In this document: positions 43,340 through 56,385 of the stretch, piece by piece | Numbering within the stretch: position 1 is the first letter of the stretch | How the letters are laid out: each line of letters begins with the position of its first letter | Origin: Pseudomonas sp. v388 | Lineage (GTDB): Bacteria > Pseudomonadota > Gammaproteobacteria > Pseudomonadales > Pseudomonadaceae | Assembly: GCF_003935425.1 (NCBI RefSeq) | Contig: NZ_RHQN01000008.1 | Span: forward strand, 1 to 64,000 | Direction of reading: 5' to 3' | DNA: 64,000 nucleotides | The notes under the pieces: generated by a model | Seen by the model: only the letters and a program-made list of their open reading frames with translations | Databases searched by the model: none | Told to the model about the DNA's origin: nothing | Program-made: the position numbers and the translations under genes

Positions 43340-44229
43340 GTCACGACAATAAAACTCCCGGCCAGCGCTTCCGTGATGCGGTGGCCAGCGAACACCCGTT
43401 GCAGGTGGTAGGGGCGATCAATGCCAACCATGCCTTGCTGGCGAAACGGGCGGGCTTCAAAGCGATCTACCTGTCCGGCGGTGGCGTGGCGGCCGGTTCC
43501 CTGGGTTTGCCGGACCTGGGCATTACCGGCCTGGATGACGTGCTGACCGACGTGCGACGCATCACCGACGTGTGCGACCTGCCGCTGCTGGTGGACGTGG
43601 ACACCGGGTTTGGCTCGTCGGCCTTCAACGTGGCGCGCACGGTGCGCTCGATGATCAAGGCCGGCGCGGCGGCGATCCATATCGAGGATCAGGTAGGTGC
43701 CAAGCGCTGCGGCCATCGGCCTAACAAGGAAATCGTTTCGCAGCAGGAAATGGTCGACCGCATCAAGGCAGCCGTCGATGCCCGCAGCGACGACAGCTTC
43801 GTGATCATGGCGCGCACCGACGCGCTGGCCGTGGAAGGGTTGGAGTCGGCGCTGGAGCGGGCGGCGGCCTGTATCGAAGCCGGTGCCGATATGATCTTCC
43901 CCGAAGCCATCACCGAACTGGCGATGTACAAACAGTTCGCCAACCGCGCAGGCGTACCGATCCTGGCCAACATCACCGAATTCGGCGCCACGCCGCTGTT
44001 CACCGTGGACCAGCTGCGCGAGGCCGACGTTTCTCTGGTGCTCTATCCTTTATCGGCATTCCGTGCGATGAACAAGGCCGCCGAAAATGTCTACGGCGCC
44101 ATCCGTCGCGACGGCACGCAAAAGAACGTCATCGACACCATGCAGACGCGCATGGAGCTATACGACGCCATCGACTATCACGATTTTGAACAGAAGCTCG
44201 ATGCGCTGTTTGCGCAGAAGAAAGGCTGA
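43336..44229 (+). CDS. prpB: PrpB, 2-methylisocitrate lyase
   Basis: PrpB cleaves 2-methylisocitrate to pyruvate and succinate, the last step of the methylcitrate cycle. The 297 residues match the isocitrate lyase/PEP mutase superfamily: [20 protein letters not shown] near 43, [10 protein letters not shown] near 87 with metal ligands, the catalytic loop [15 protein letters not shown] with Cys near 125, and [16 protein letters not shown] at the end. It overlaps gntR (ATGA). A REP doublet separates it from prpC. Confidence 0.96.
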   Translation: MSHDNKTPGQRFRDAVASEHPLQVVGAINANHALLAKRAGFKAIYLSGGGVAAGSLGLPDLGITGLDDVLTDVRRITDVCDLPLLVDVDTGFGSSAFNVARTVRSMIKAGAAAIHIEDQVGAKRCGHRPNKEIVSQQEMVDRIKAAVDARSDDSFVIMARTDALAVEGLESALERAAACIEAGADMIFPEAITELAMYKQFANRAGVPILANITEFGATPLFTVDQLREADVSLVLYPLSAFRAMNKAAENVYGAIRRDGTQKNVIDTMQTRMELYDAIDYHDFEQKLDALFAQKKG

Positions 44230-44236
44230 CCTGAAC

Positions 44237-44332
44237 GGTAGGAGCGTGCTTGCCGCGATGACGTCATTTTTTGTCAACGAATTTGCTGCGTATGTAACGG
44301 TCCCTGCGCCACCAAGGTGGCTCCTGCAGTGA
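44237..44332. repeat. Inverted REP-like pair between prpB and prpC
   Basis: GTAGGAGCGTGCTTGCCGCG at 44238 and, inverted, CACCAAGGTGGCTCCTGCAG near 44309. The second unit is the variant type (AAGGTGGC). Confidence 0.7.
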
Positions 44333-44383
44333 CGAATGATCCGACTAGCCGATTCCCGACAATTTCAAGAACTGGAGAATGCA

Positions 44384-45511
44384 ATGGCTGAAGCAAAAGT
44401 ATTGAGTGGTGCCGGTCTGCGCGGGCAGGTGGCCGGGCAGACGGCGTTGTCTACGGTGGGCATGGCCGGCGCCGGGCTGACCTATCGCGGCTACGACGTT
44501 CGCGAACTGGCTGCCGAAGCGCGTTTCGAAGAGGTCGCTTACCTGCTGCTTTATGGCGAGTTGCCTACCCAGTCGCAACTGGACGATTACCTGAAGCGTC
44601 TCAAGGGCCTGCGGGATTTGCCCCAGGCTTTGAAAGAAGTACTGGAGCGCATTCCCGCCGACACCCATCCGATGGACGTGATGCGCACCGGCGCGTCGAT
44701 GCTCGGCACCCTGGAACCGGAGCGCAGCTTCGACCAGCAACGCGACGCCACTGACCGGCTGCTGGCGGCCTTCCCGGCGATCATGTGCTACTGGTATCGC
44801 TTCAGCCATGACGGCAAGCGCATCGACTGCACCACCGAGGAAGCGTCCATCGCCGGGCATTTCCTGCACCTGCTGCTCGACAAATCCCCCAGCGACCTGC
44901 ACCGCAAGGTCATGGACGTCTCACTGATTCTCTACGCCGAACACGAGTTCAACGCCTCGACCTTCACGGCGCGGGTCTGTGCCTCGACCCTGTCCGACCT
45001 GTTCTCCTGCGTCACCGCCGCCATCGGCACCCTGCGCGGCCCGTTGCATGGCGGCGCCAACGAAGCGGCGATGGAAATGATCCAGCGTTTCGCCTCGGCC
45101 GAAGAAGCCACTCAAGGCACCCTCGGCATGCTGGAACGCAAGGAAAAGATCATGGGTTTCGGCCACGCGATCTACAAGGAATCGGACCCGCGCAATGAGG
45201 TCATCAAGGGCTGGTCGAAACAGCTCGCCGATGAAGCGGGCGACACGGTGCTGTTTCCGGTTTCCGAGGCCATCGACAAGGTCATGTGGGAACAGAAGAA
45301 GCTGTTTCCCAACGCCGATTTCTATCACGCCTCGGCGTACCACTTCATGGGCATCCCGACCAAACTGTTCACGCCGATCTTTGTCTGTTCGCGGCTGACC
45401 GGCTGGGCGGCCCACGTGTTCGAGCAGCGCGCCAACAACCGCATCATCCGCCCGAGCGCCGAGTACGTCGGTGTCGAGCAGCGCAAGTTCATTGCCCTCT
45501 CACAGCGCTGA
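44384..45511 (+). CDS. prpC: PrpC, 2-methylcitrate synthase
   Basis: PrpC condenses propionyl-CoA with oxaloacetate to 2-methylcitrate. The 375-residue citrate-synthase fold starts MAEAKVLSGAGLRGQVAGQT and has LTYRGYDVRELA near 33, LYAEHEFNASTFTARVCAST near 180 with the catalytic His, LHGGANEAAMEM near 220, KIMGFGHAIYKESDPRNEVI near 260 with His, and YHASAYHFMGIPTKLFTPIF near 318. GGAG lies 6-7 nt before ATG 44384; the frame is open further upstream but that part is not PrpC-like. Confidence 0.95.
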   Translation: MAEAKVLSGAGLRGQVAGQTALSTVGMAGAGLTYRGYDVRELAAEARFEEVAYLLLYGELPTQSQLDDYLKRLKGLRDLPQALKEVLERIPADTHPMDVMRTGASMLGTLEPERSFDQQRDATDRLLAAFPAIMCYWYRFSHDGKRIDCTTEEASIAGHFLHLLLDKSPSDLHRKVMDVSLILYAEHEFNASTFTARVCASTLSDLFSCVTAAIGTLRGPLHGGANEAAMEMIQRFASAEEATQGTLGMLERKEKIMGFGHAIYKESDPRNEVIKGWSKQLADEAGDTVLFPVSEAIDKVMWEQKKLFPNADFYHASAYHFMGIPTKLFTPIFVCSRLTGWAAHVFEQRANNRIIRPSAEYVGVEQRKFIALSQR

Positions 45512-45526
45512 ACACTGCCGCTGTCC

Positions 45527-45556
45527 CGTGGGAGGGAGCCTGCTCGTGACGACCAG
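45527..45556. repeat. REP half-unit between prpC and acnD
   Basis: CGTGGGAGGGAGCCTGCTCG followed by TGACGACC. The remaining ~100 bp before acnD shows no other clear element. Confidence 0.65.
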
Positions 45557-45661
45557 GTTTCCCATCCACCGGGCAAATGAAAGCTGCCGGTTATCCAAGG
45601 GCAGGGGCGTCACTGAAGAACGCCCCGCTCATTTCCGATTTCACCGTGATCGAGTCCCGCA

Positions 45662-48250
<2,589 letters not shown>

Positions 48251-48276
48251 CCTCGTGCCGACTCGGCGTGGACATT

Positions 48277-48362
48277 GAGGGAGGCAGCTTGCTGGCGACG
48301 GGGGCTTCTTTGGCAGAAATGCATGGCCCGTCCCCACGCTGTCGCGAGCAAGCTCCCTCCCA
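48277..48362. repeat. Inverted REP pair between acnD and prpF
   Basis: GAGGGAGGCAGCTTGCTGGC at 48278 and, inverted, TCGCGAGCAAGCTCCCTCCC ending at 48361, about 45 bp apart. Confidence 0.85.
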
Positions 48363-48400
48363 AAAAACCTCACCCGGACAATTTCGACAGGACCACGACC

Positions 48401-49576
48401 ATGCCCCATCCACCACAACTGAAAATCCCTGCCGTCTACATGCGGGGCGGCACCAGCAAGGGTGTGTTCTTCACGCTGGAAGACCTGCCTGAAGCTGCGC
48501 AAGTGCCCGGCCCGGCGCGGGATGCCTTGCTGTTGCGAATCATCGGCAGCCCCGACCCTTATGAAAAGCAGATCGACGGCATGGGCGGTGCGACCTCCAG
48601 CACCAGCAAGACCGTGATCCTGTCGCGCAGCAGCAAGGCCGGGCACGACGTCGATTACCTGTTTGGTCAGGTTTCCATCGATAAACCCTTCGTGGACTGG
48701 AGCGGCAACTGCGGCAACCTGTCGGCGGCGGTGGGTTCCTTCGCGATATCGAGCGGTCTGGTAGACGATGTTCCGCACAGTGGCACCGCTACGGTGCGCA
48801 TCTGGCAGGCCAACATCGGCAAGACCATCATCGCCCACGTGCCGATCACCGGCGGCGAAGTGCAGGAAACCGGCGATTTCGAACTGGACGGCGTGACGTT
48901 TCCGGCTGCTGAAGTACAGCTCGAATTCCTCGACCCGGCTGCCGACGAAGACGGGGCGGGCGGGGCGATGTTTCCCACCGGCAATCTGGTGGACGAACTG
49001 CAAGTGCCCGGTCTGGGGACGTTGCAAGCCACACTGATCGATGCCGGCATCCCGACCATTTTCGTCAACGCAGACGCTATCGGCTACAGCGGTGCCGAGC
49101 TGCAAGGCGATATCAACGGCAATCCGCAAGCCTTGGCTATGCTTGAAGCCATTCGTGGTGCCGGTGCGTTGCGCATGGGCCTGATCGACAGCATCGAACA
49201 GGCGGCCACGCGTCAGCACACGCCCAAGGTCGCGTTTGTCGCGCCGCCTGCCGACTACATCGCCTCCAGCGGCAGGCCGGTGAAGGCATCGGACATCGAT
49301 CTGTTGGTACGGGCAGTGTCCATGGGCAAGCTGCATCACGCGATGATGGGCACGGCTGCCGTCGCCATCGGCACCGCCGCCGCGATTCCCGGCACGCTGG
49401 TGAATCGGGCGGCCGGCGGCGAGTCGCGCAGCGCCGTGCGTTTCGGTCATCCGTCGGGCACCTTGCGAGTCGGCGCCGAAGCACGTCAGGAAGGCGGGGA
49501 GTGGAAGGTGACCAATGCAATCATGAGCCGCAGCGCGCGGGTTCTGATGGAGGGTTGGGTCAGGGTGCCGCTCTAG
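48401..49576 (+). CDS. prpF: PrpF, 2-methylaconitate cis-trans isomerase
   Basis: PrpF isomerises the 2-methylaconitate made by AcnD so that a second aconitase can hydrate it. The 391-residue DUF453/diaminopimelate-epimerase-like protein has PAVYMRGGTSKGVFF near 10, QIDGMGGATSSTSKTVIL near 52, VDWSGNCGNLSAAVGSFAI near 98 with the conserved Cys, ALRMGLIDSIE near 258 and SVGKLHHAMMGTAAV-like SMGKLHHAMMGTAA near 307. ATG 48401 follows a weak GACAGG; the long upstream open frame lies in the REP pair. Confidence 0.94.
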   Translation: MPHPPQLKIPAVYMRGGTSKGVFFTLEDLPEAAQVPGPARDALLLRIIGSPDPYEKQIDGMGGATSSTSKTVILSRSSKAGHDVDYLFGQVSIDKPFVDWSGNCGNLSAAVGSFAISSGLVDDVPHSGTATVRIWQANIGKTIIAHVPITGGEVQETGDFELDGVTFPAAEVQLEFLDPAADEDGAGGAMFPTGNLVDELQVPGLGTLQATLIDAGIPTIFVNADAIGYSGAELQGDINGNPQALAMLEAIRGAGALRMGLIDSIEQAATRQHTPKVAFVAPPADYIASSGRPVKASDIDLLVRAVSMGKLHHAMMGTAAVAIGTAAAIPGTLVNRAAGGESRSAVRFGHPSGTLRVGAEARQEGGEWKVTNAIMSRSARVLMEGWVRVPL

Positions 49577-49632
49577 GGGTCAGCAATTGTCTATAAGGGT
49601 GAGCCGACCCTGATAACGCGTGGAGGGTACAC

Positions 49633-51117
49633 ATGAGCCAGAACGTCGATGTCAACAACCGCCCTGATTACGACCAGGTCTTGCAGGATATCGCCGACTA
49701 CGTCCTGAACTACCAGGTCGAATCGGCCGAAGCGCTGGACACGGCGCGTAATTGCCTGATGGATACCTTGGGCGGCGGCCTGTTGGCGCTGCGCTTTCCC
49801 GAATGCACCAAACATCTGGGGCCGATCGTCGAAGGCACGGTGGTGCCGTTCGGCGCACGGGTGCCCGGCACCCAGCTGCGGCTGGACCCGGTCAAGGCCG
49901 CATGGGACATCGGCTGCATCATCCGCTGGCTGGATTACAACGACACCTGGCTGGCGGCGGAGTGGGGCCATCCTTCGGATAACCTGGGCGGCATTCTGGC
50001 GGTGGCCGATCATCTCTCGCAACGCCGGGCGGCCAGTGGCGAACCGCCGCTGTTGATGCGTCAGGTGCTGGACGCGATGGTCATGGCCCACGAAATCCAG
50101 GGCATTCTGGCGCTGGAAAATGCCTTCAACCGGGTCGGGCTGGATCACGTGCTGCTGGTCAAGGTGGCCTCCACAGCGGTGACCGCGAAACTGATGGGCG
50201 CCGATCGCGAGCAGTTACTGTCTGCGCTATCCCACGCCTTCGTCGATGGTCAGGCGCTACGCACCTATCGTCATGCCCCGAATGCCGGGTCGCGCAAATC
50301 CTGGGCCGCGGGCGATGCGACCAGTCGCGGCGTGCGCCTGGCCGACATTGCCTTGCGTGGTGAGATGGGCATTCCCGGCGTGTTGAGCGCGCCGCAATGG
50401 GGCTTCTATGACGTGTCGTTCAGCCACAGCAACAAGGACCTGGCCACCAAGCCCGAGAAACAACGTACGTTCGTGCTGTCGCGGCCTTACGGCAGCTACG
50501 TGATGGAAAATGTGCTGTTCAAGATCAGCTTCCCGGCCGAGTTCCATGCCCAGACGGCCTGCGAGGCGGCGGTGATCCTGCATCCGCAGATCCGCCACCG
50601 CATGCATGAAATCATCCGGATCGTGATTACCACCCATGAATCGGCGATCCGCATCATTTCCAAGGAAGGCCGACTGGCCAATGCCGCCGACCGTGACCAT
50701 TGCCTGCAATACATGGTGGCAGTGCCGCTGGCCTACGGCACGCTGGTGGCCGAGCATTACGAAGACGATTTCCACGCCGCGCACCCGATCATCGATCAAC
50801 TGCGCGAGAAAATGGTGATCATCGAAGAGCCGCGCTACAGCCAGGAATACCTGGAACCGGACAAGCGCTCCATCGCCAACGGCATTCAGGCGTTCTTCAA
50901 GGACGGATCGAGCACCGGCAACGTGGTAGTGGAATACCCCATCGGCCACCGCCGTCGTCGCGCTGAAGGCATCCCGCTGCTGGAAGAGAAATTCAAGACC
51001 AACCTCGCCACCCGCTTCCCCGCCCAGCGCTGCGAACAGATCTTTGCGTTGTGCAAGGACCAGAAGCGCCTGGAAGAGATGACGGTGCATCGGTTCATGG
51101 ATTTGTTTGTGGTCTGA
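49633..51117 (+). CDS. prpD: PrpD, 2-methylcitrate dehydratase family
   Basis: The 494-residue MmgE/PrpD protein starts [20 protein letters not shown] and has [20 protein letters not shown] near 98, [20 protein letters not shown] near 153, [20 protein letters not shown] near 217, [20 protein letters not shown] near 300, and [10 protein letters not shown] near 433. PrpD dehydrates 2-methylcitrate. Having both prpD and acnD/prpF in one operon is common in Pseudomonas, but the two routes look partly redundant. GGAGGG precedes the ATG. Last gene of the operon. Confidence 0.95.
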   Translation: MSQNVDVNNRPDYDQVLQDIADYVLNYQVESAEALDTARNCLMDTLGGGLLALRFPECTKHLGPIVEGTVVPFGARVPGTQLRLDPVKAAWDIGCIIRWLDYNDTWLAAEWGHPSDNLGGILAVADHLSQRRAASGEPPLLMRQVLDAMVMAHEIQGILALENAFNRVGLDHVLLVKVASTAVTAKLMGADREQLLSALSHAFVDGQALRTYRHAPNAGSRKSWAAGDATSRGVRLADIALRGEMGIPGVLSAPQWGFYDVSFSHSNKDLATKPEKQRTFVLSRPYGSYVMENVLFKISFPAEFHAQTACEAAVILHPQIRHRMHEIIRIVITTHESAIRIISKEGRLANAADRDHCLQYMVAVPLAYGTLVAEHYEDDFHAAHPIIDQLREKMVIIEEPRYSQEYLEPDKRSIANGIQAFFKDGSSTGNVVVEYPIGHRRRRAEGIPLLEEKFKTNLATRFPAQRCEQIFALCKDQKRLEEMTVHRFMDLFVV

Positions 51118-51130
51118 CAGCCAGTGCTGG

Positions 51131-51212
51131 AAATGGCTTTCGCCAGCAAGCCAGCTCCTGCGGGCGCGGCGTGTCCTTGCAGGAGCCGGCGATCCGTCTT
51201 GCTGGCGAGCGG
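51131..51212. repeat. Inverted REP-like pair after prpD
   Basis: CGCCAGCAAGCCAGCTCCTG near 51141 and, inverted, CAGGAGCCGGCGATCCGTCT followed by TGCTGGCGAG from 51180. It sits between the convergent prpD and ppsR genes. Confidence 0.75.
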
Positions 51213-51230
51213 GTCAGTGAGCAGGGTCCG

Positions 51231-52049
51231 TTATTTGAATCTCCTCTCCACCCCTTTTTCAACCAGCACCTTGGCCGAGATTTCTTCCACGGAAAAATGC
51301 GTGGAATTGATGTTGGGAATGTTCTCGCGGCGGAACAGGTTTTCCACTTCCCGCACTTCGAATTCACACTGGGCGTAACTGGCATAACGGCTGTTGGGCT
51401 TGCGTTCATGACGAATGGCGGTGAGGCGATCCGGGTCGATGGTCAGGCCGAAGAGCTTTTCCCGATGCGCCTTGAGTGCCTCCGGCAGTTGCAGGCGCTC
51501 CATGTCATCTTCGGTCAGTGGATAGTTGGCCGCGCGGATACCGAATTGCATCGCCATGTACAGGCAGGTCGGCGTCTTGCCGCAGCGCGATACGCCGACC
51601 AGAATGATGTCGGCCTTGTTGTAATACTGCGTCCGTGCGCCGTCGTCGTTGTCCAGCGCGAAGTTGACCGCCTCGATACGTTCCATGTAGTTGGAGTTGT
51701 GACCGATGGAGTGGGATTTGCCCACCGAATACGAGGAGTGTGAACTAAGCTCCAGCTCCAGCGGCGCCAGGAAGGTCGAAAAGATATCGATCATGAAGCC
51801 GTTGGATGTCGCCAGTATTTCGCGTATCTCCTGATTGACGATGGTGTCGAAAATGATCGGCCGGGCATCGTCCTTGTCCGCGGCTTTGTTGATCTGCTGT
51901 ACCATCGCCCGCGCCTTTTCGACGCTGTCGATATAGGGGCGCGTGAACTTGTTGAAGGTTATGTTTTCAAACTGCGCTAGCAGACTCTGGCCCAGCGTCT
52001 CAGCCGTGATGCCGGTGCCGTCGGAGATGAAGAAAGCGGATCGTTTCAT
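51231..52049 (-). CDS. ppsR: PpsR, PEP synthase regulatory kinase/phosphorylase
   Basis: PpsR switches PEP synthase off and on by ADP-dependent phosphorylation and Pi-dependent dephosphorylation of a Thr beside the catalytic His. The 272-residue DUF299 protein starts [20 protein letters not shown] (the family start), has the P-loop [16 protein letters not shown] near 152, and [20 protein letters not shown] near 198. It is divergent from ppsA, its target, with 191 bp between the starts. It is convergent with prpD. Confidence 0.95.
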   Translation of the reverse strand: MKRSAFFISDGTGITAETLGQSLLAQFENITFNKFTRPYIDSVEKARAMVQQINKAADKDDARPIIFDTIVNQEIREILATSNGFMIDIFSTFLAPLELELSSHSSYSVGKSHSIGHNSNYMERIEAVNFALDNDDGARTQYYNKADIILVGVSRCGKTPTCLYMAMQFGIRAANYPLTEDDMERLQLPEALKAHREKLFGLTIDPDRLTAIRHERKPNSRYASYAQCEFEVREVENLFRRENIPNINSTHFSVEEISAKVLVEKGVERRFK

Positions 52050-52240
52050 TTGCGCCTTTGGCCCTATAAGCAGGTGACGATTCTTGGCTATGATAGGCGC
52101 GCTTGTCGGCCCCTGGTGCCGGCATTCTCACCTTTTTTTCAGGTCCAGGCTCGCGCCCGACCCAACTGGCCCGCTGTCGCCCTCAGGCGGCATCAGGTGT
52201 ATGAGCTTTTCCCAACAACACAGTTAGTGGAGAGATCACC

Positions 52241-54616
52241 TTGGTAGAGTACGTAGTTTCCCTCGATAAGCTCGGCGTCCATGATGTAGAGCATGTGGGA
52301 GGCAAGAACGCATCCCTCGGCGAAATGATCAGCAACCTCTCGGGCGCTGGCGTTTCGGTGCCCGGTGGCTTCGCCACCACGGCCCAGGCCTACCGTGATT
52401 TCCTTGAGCTGAGCGGTCTGAACGATCAGATCCACGCAGCTCTGGATGCTCTTGATGTCGACGACGTCAACGCCCTGGCCCGTACCGGCGCGCAGATTCG
52501 TCAGTGGATCATGGAAGCCGAGTTCCCCGAGAAGCTTAACGCCGAAATCCGGACCGCCTTCGCCACGCTCTCGGCGGGCAATCCGAACCTGGCCGTTGCC
52601 GTGCGTTCTTCCGCCACCGCCGAAGACCTGCCTGACGCGTCCTTCGCGGGCCAGCAGGAAACCTTCCTCAATATCCGCGGCGTGGAAAACGTTATCCGCG
52701 CGGCCAAGGAAGTCTTCGCTTCGCTGTTCAACGACCGGGCTATTTCCTACCGCGTTCACCAGGGCTTCGACCACAAGCTGGTCGCGTTGTCGGCCGGTGT
52801 GCAGCGCATGGTGCGTTCCGAAACCGGCACGGCGGGCGTGATGTTCACCCTCGACACCGAATCGGGCTTCCGCGACGTGGTGTTCATCACCGGCGCCTAT
52901 GGCCTGGGCGAAACCGTGGTGCAGGGCGCGGTCAACCCTGACGAATTCTATGTTCACAAAAACACCCTGGCCGCCGGCCGCCCGGCGATCCTGCGCCGCA
53001 ACCTGGGCAGCAAGGCGATCAAGATGATCTACGGCGACGAGGCCAAGGCCGGTCTGTCGGTCAAGACCGTCGACGTCGATGCCGCCGAACGCGCGCGCTT
53101 CTGCCTGACCGATGCCGAAGTCAGCGAGCTGGCCAGGCAGGCGATGATCATCGAGCAGCACTACAAGGCGCCGATGGACATCGAATGGGCCAAGGACGGT
53201 GACGACGGCAAGCTGTACATCGTCCAGGCGCGTCCGGAAACGGTGAAAAGCCGCACCTCGGGCAACGTCATGGAGCGCTATCTGCTCAAGGAGAAGGGCA
53301 CGGTTCTGGTCGAGGGTCGTGCCATCGGCCAGCGCATCGGCGCCGGCAAGGTGCGGATCATCAAGGACGTGTCGGAGATGGACAAGGTCCAGGCTGGCGA
53401 CGTGCTGGTCTCCGACATGACCGACCCGGACTGGGAGCCGGTGATGAAGCGCGCCAGCGCCATCGTTACCAACCGTGGCGGCCGCACCTGTCACGCGGCG
53501 ATCATTGCCCGTGAGCTGGGCATCCCGGCGGTGGTCGGTTGCGGTAACGCCACCCAATTGCTGGTGGACGGGCAGGGCGTGACCGTGTCCTGCGCCGAAG
53601 GCGATACCGGCTACATCTTCGAAGGCGAGCTGGGTTTCGACATCAAGACCAACTCGGTCGATGCCATGCCCGAACTGCCGTTCAAGATCATGATGAACGT
53701 CGGCAACCCTGACCGCGCATTCGATTTCGCCCAGTTGCCCAACGCCGGTGTCGGCCTGGCGCGTCTGGAGTTCATCATCAATCGCATGATTGGCGTGCAC
53801 CCCAAGGCGCTGCTCAACTATGCCGGGCTGCCGCAGGACATCAAGGACAGCGTCGACAAGCGTATCGCCGGTTACGACGACCCGGTCGAATTCTATGTCG
53901 AGAAGCTGGTCGAGGGCATCAGCACCCTGGCAGCGGCCTTCACGCCGAAAAAAGTCATCGTGCGCCTGTCGGACTTCAAGTCCAACGAATACGCCAACCT
54001 GATTGGCGGCAAGCTCTACGAGCCGGAAGAAGAAAACCCGATGCTGGGTTTCCGCGGGGCGTCGCGCTACATCAGCGAAAACTTCCGCGACTGCTTTGAG
54101 CTGGAATGCCGCGCCCTCAAGCGCGTGCGCGAAACCATGGGCCTGACCAACGTCGAGATCATGGTGCCGTTCGTGCGCACCCTGGGCGAGGCCAGCCAGG
54201 TGATCGACCTGCTGGCGGCCAACGGCCTCAAGCGTGGCGAGAACGGGCTGCGCGTGATCATGATGTGCGAGCTGCCTTCCAACGCAATCCTGGCCGAGGA
54301 ATTCCTGGAATACTTCGATGGCTTCTCCATCGGTTCCAACGACCTGACCCAGCTGACCCTGGGCCTGGACCGTGACTCGGGCGTCATCGCGCATCTGTTC
54401 GACGAACGCAATCCGGCGGTCAAGAAGCTGCTGTCCAATGCCATCGCCGCGTGCAACAAGGCCGGCAAGTACATCGGCATCTGTGGTCAGGGTCCGTCGG
54501 ACCATCCGGACCTGGCGCGCTGGCTGATGGAGCAGGGCATCGAAAGCGTTTCGCTCAACCCCGACTCGGTGCTGGAAACCTGGTTCTTCCTGTCCGAGGG
54601 GCAGGCGCCGGCCTGA
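52241..54616 (+). CDS. ppsA: PpsA, phosphoenolpyruvate synthase
   Basis: PpsA converts pyruvate, ATP and water to PEP, AMP and Pi for gluconeogenesis. The 791-residue enzyme has an N-terminal ATP-grasp domain ([45 protein letters not shown]), the swivelling phosphohistidine domain with [20 protein letters not shown] and His418, and a C-terminal TIM barrel with [31 protein letters not shown] and [12 protein letters not shown]. The start is TTG at 52241 with GGAGA eight bases upstream; [20 protein letters not shown] is the usual Pseudomonas start. Confidence 0.96.
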   Translation: MVEYVVSLDKLGVHDVEHVGGKNASLGEMISNLSGAGVSVPGGFATTAQAYRDFLELSGLNDQIHAALDALDVDDVNALARTGAQIRQWIMEAEFPEKLNAEIRTAFATLSAGNPNLAVAVRSSATAEDLPDASFAGQQETFLNIRGVENVIRAAKEVFASLFNDRAISYRVHQGFDHKLVALSAGVQRMVRSETGTAGVMFTLDTESGFRDVVFITGAYGLGETVVQGAVNPDEFYVHKNTLAAGRPAILRRNLGSKAIKMIYGDEAKAGLSVKTVDVDAAERARFCLTDAEVSELARQAMIIEQHYKAPMDIEWAKDGDDGKLYIVQARPETVKSRTSGNVMERYLLKEKGTVLVEGRAIGQRIGAGKVRIIKDVSEMDKVQAGDVLVSDMTDPDWEPVMKRASAIVTNRGGRTCHAAIIARELGIPAVVGCGNATQLLVDGQGVTVSCAEGDTGYIFEGELGFDIKTNSVDAMPELPFKIMMNVGNPDRAFDFAQLPNAGVGLARLEFIINRMIGVHPKALLNYAGLPQDIKDSVDKRIAGYDDPVEFYVEKLVEGISTLAAAFTPKKVIVRLSDFKSNEYANLIGGKLYEPEEENPMLGFRGASRYISENFRDCFELECRALKRVRETMGLTNVEIMVPFVRTLGEASQVIDLLAANGLKRGENGLRVIMMCELPSNAILAEEFLEYFDGFSIGSNDLTQLTLGLDRDSGVIAHLFDERNPAVKKLLSNAIAACNKAGKYIGICGQGPSDHPDLARWLMEQGIESVSLNPDSVLETWFFLSEGQAPA

Positions 54617-54664
54617 TGTGACGCACATCCGATCTGAACCGTCTTGTGGTTCAGGTTTTTGACG

Positions 54665-54695
54665 AAAGGCGGTTTTCCCGGAAACCGCCTTTTTT
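54665..54695 (+). terminator. Rho-independent terminator after ppsA
   Basis: AAAGGCGGTTT, loop tcccgg, AAACCGCCTTT followed by TTTT. Confidence 0.93.
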
Positions 54696-54786
54696 CTTGT
54701 GTGTTGCACCGAAACAGGCGTCTGCACGCCGTCTTGTTCAGTCCGACGGGGCCTGCGCGGCCCTGGAACCCTCGATAAAGAGCACT

Positions 54787-55776
54787 ATGCAAAGCAGCAG
54801 CCATCTTTTTCCCGTGGCCCTGATCAGCGCCGAACGTCGTGGCGATCTGGTCGAGGACGTCTACCGTCTCAAGCCTGCCAACAGTCCCGACCCCAGTGTC
54901 GAACTGGCCCTGACCCGCCTGGGCCTGAGCGACCAGCCCGATGCCCGCGGCGTGCCGGTGATTCTGTTGCATGGCAGTTTTTCCAACCGCCGTTTCTGGT
55001 ATTCGCCCAAAGGCATTGGTCTTGGGCCGTTTCTGGCGCGGGCCGGTTATGACGTGTGGATCGCCGAAATGCGCGGTCACGGGCTTTGCGCACGCAACGA
55101 ACGCTACCGCGATAACCGCGTCGCGGACTATGCCCGTTATGATTTGCCGGCCATCGCCGGCTTCGTTCGGGAGCAGAGCGGGCAGGCGCCGCACTGGATC
55201 GGCCATTCCCTGGGCGGCACGACCCTGGCGGCGGCGTTGGGTGGTCAGTACCTCGGGCCTGCGCACGCCGCTTCGGTGGCGCTGCTCGGCAGCCAGGTCA
55301 GCCGCACTTACTGGCCGCTGAAGATTCCGCCGTTGCAGTGGTCCGCACGGCTGCTGCTCAAGCGTTTCGACCACATCTCCGGCCCGCGTTTCAAGCGCGG
55401 TCCGGAAGACGAGCCCATGGGCCTGGTGCTGGAAAGCATGCGCTGGCACGGCCTGTTCGGTCAGTTCGGCGAGCGGGGCAATCATTGGTGGGAGGGGCTT
55501 GAGGCCGTTGAGGTGCCGCTGCTGGCGGTGGCCGCCATGGGTGATCATCAAGACCCGGTCTGGGCCTGCCGGATGCTGTTCGAGCAGATCGGCTCCGAGC
55601 ACAAACAGTTTCTGTGCCTGGGGCGTGAGCAGGGCTTCAGCGAAGACTTCGGCCATGTCGAGATGGTGGTCAGCAAAGCCGCGCAGCGGGAAGTCTGGCC
55701 GCGTATCGCCGACTGGCTGCAGGCCCGTTGTGCACCACAGCAGGTACAGCCGCTGCCGGTTGCGCAGGTGAGCTGA
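54787..55776 (+). CDS. Alpha/beta hydrolase
   Basis: The 329-residue protein has the alpha/beta hydrolase fold: VILLHGSFSNRRFWYSPKGI near 58 (oxyanion), AEMRGHG near 95, the nucleophile elbow HWIGHSLGGTTLAAALGG near 138 with Ser in GHSLG, VAAMGDHQDPVWA near 258 with the probable acid Asp, and SEDFGHVEMV near 285 with His. No signal peptide is seen. It is close to E. coli-type lysophospholipase/esterases but the substrate is unknown. The ATG at 54787 has AAAGAG upstream. The promoter must lie between the ppsA terminator and this gene. Confidence 0.85.
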   Translation: MQSSSHLFPVALISAERRGDLVEDVYRLKPANSPDPSVELALTRLGLSDQPDARGVPVILLHGSFSNRRFWYSPKGIGLGPFLARAGYDVWIAEMRGHGLCARNERYRDNRVADYARYDLPAIAGFVREQSGQAPHWIGHSLGGTTLAAALGGQYLGPAHAASVALLGSQVSRTYWPLKIPPLQWSARLLLKRFDHISGPRFKRGPEDEPMGLVLESMRWHGLFGQFGERGNHWWEGLEAVEVPLLAVAAMGDHQDPVWACRMLFEQIGSEHKQFLCLGREQGFSEDFGHVEMVVSKAAQREVWPRIADWLQARCAPQQVQPLPVAQVS

Positions 55777-55885
55777 GACGGGCAGGGTATTGCGTCGATG
55801 GCTGGGATTAAATTCACTATGCTGCTTTAATCCCGCTACAGCTGATCTAGCCGTGCGCATGTTCACAACTGACTGGAGCTGACTC

Positions 55886-56374
55886 ATGCATTACCTGACC
55901 CCTGATCTGTGCGACGCCTATCCGGAGCTGGTGCAAGCGGTAGAGCCGATGTTCAGCAACTTCGGCGGACGCGACTCCTTTGGTGGGCAGATCGTCACCA
56001 TCAAGTGCCATGAAGACAATTCCCTGGTCAAGGATCAGGTCGCCCAGGACGGCAAGGGCAAGGTGCTGGTCGTCGATGGCGGCGGCTCGCTGCGCTGCGC
56101 ATTGCTGGGTGATCTGCTGGCCGAGCAAGCGGCGAAAAGCGGCTGGGAAGGGCTGCTGATCTACGGCTGCGTGCGTGACGTGGACATGCTGGCGCAGACG
56201 GATCTCGGTGTGCAGGCCCTTGCGAGCCACCCCAGAAAAACCGAAAAACGCGGCATCGGCGACCTGAACGTCCCGGTCACTTTCGGCGGAGTGACCTTCA
56301 GGCCCGGTGACTACCTGTACGCCGATAACAACGGCGTGATCATTTCCCCATCCCCCCTGACAATGCCGGAATAA
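55886..56374 (+). CDS. rraA: RraA, regulator of ribonuclease E activity
   Basis: RraA binds RNase E and inhibits mRNA decay; the fold is that of the old MenG family. The 162 residues carry the RraA motifs [20 protein letters not shown] near 27, [20 protein letters not shown] near 64, [20 protein letters not shown] near 91, [14 protein letters not shown] near 130 and [14 protein letters not shown] near 145. Compared with aldolases of this fold the retained GCVRD is typical. The next gene starts 11 bp downstream, suggesting co-transcription with cmaX. Confidence 0.94.
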   Translation: MHYLTPDLCDAYPELVQAVEPMFSNFGGRDSFGGQIVTIKCHEDNSLVKDQVAQDGKGKVLVVDGGGSLRCALLGDLLAEQAAKSGWEGLLIYGCVRDVDMLAQTDLGVQALASHPRKTEKRGIGDLNVPVTFGGVTFRPGDYLYADNNGVIISPSPLTMPE

Positions 56375-56385
56375 GCGAAACCTGA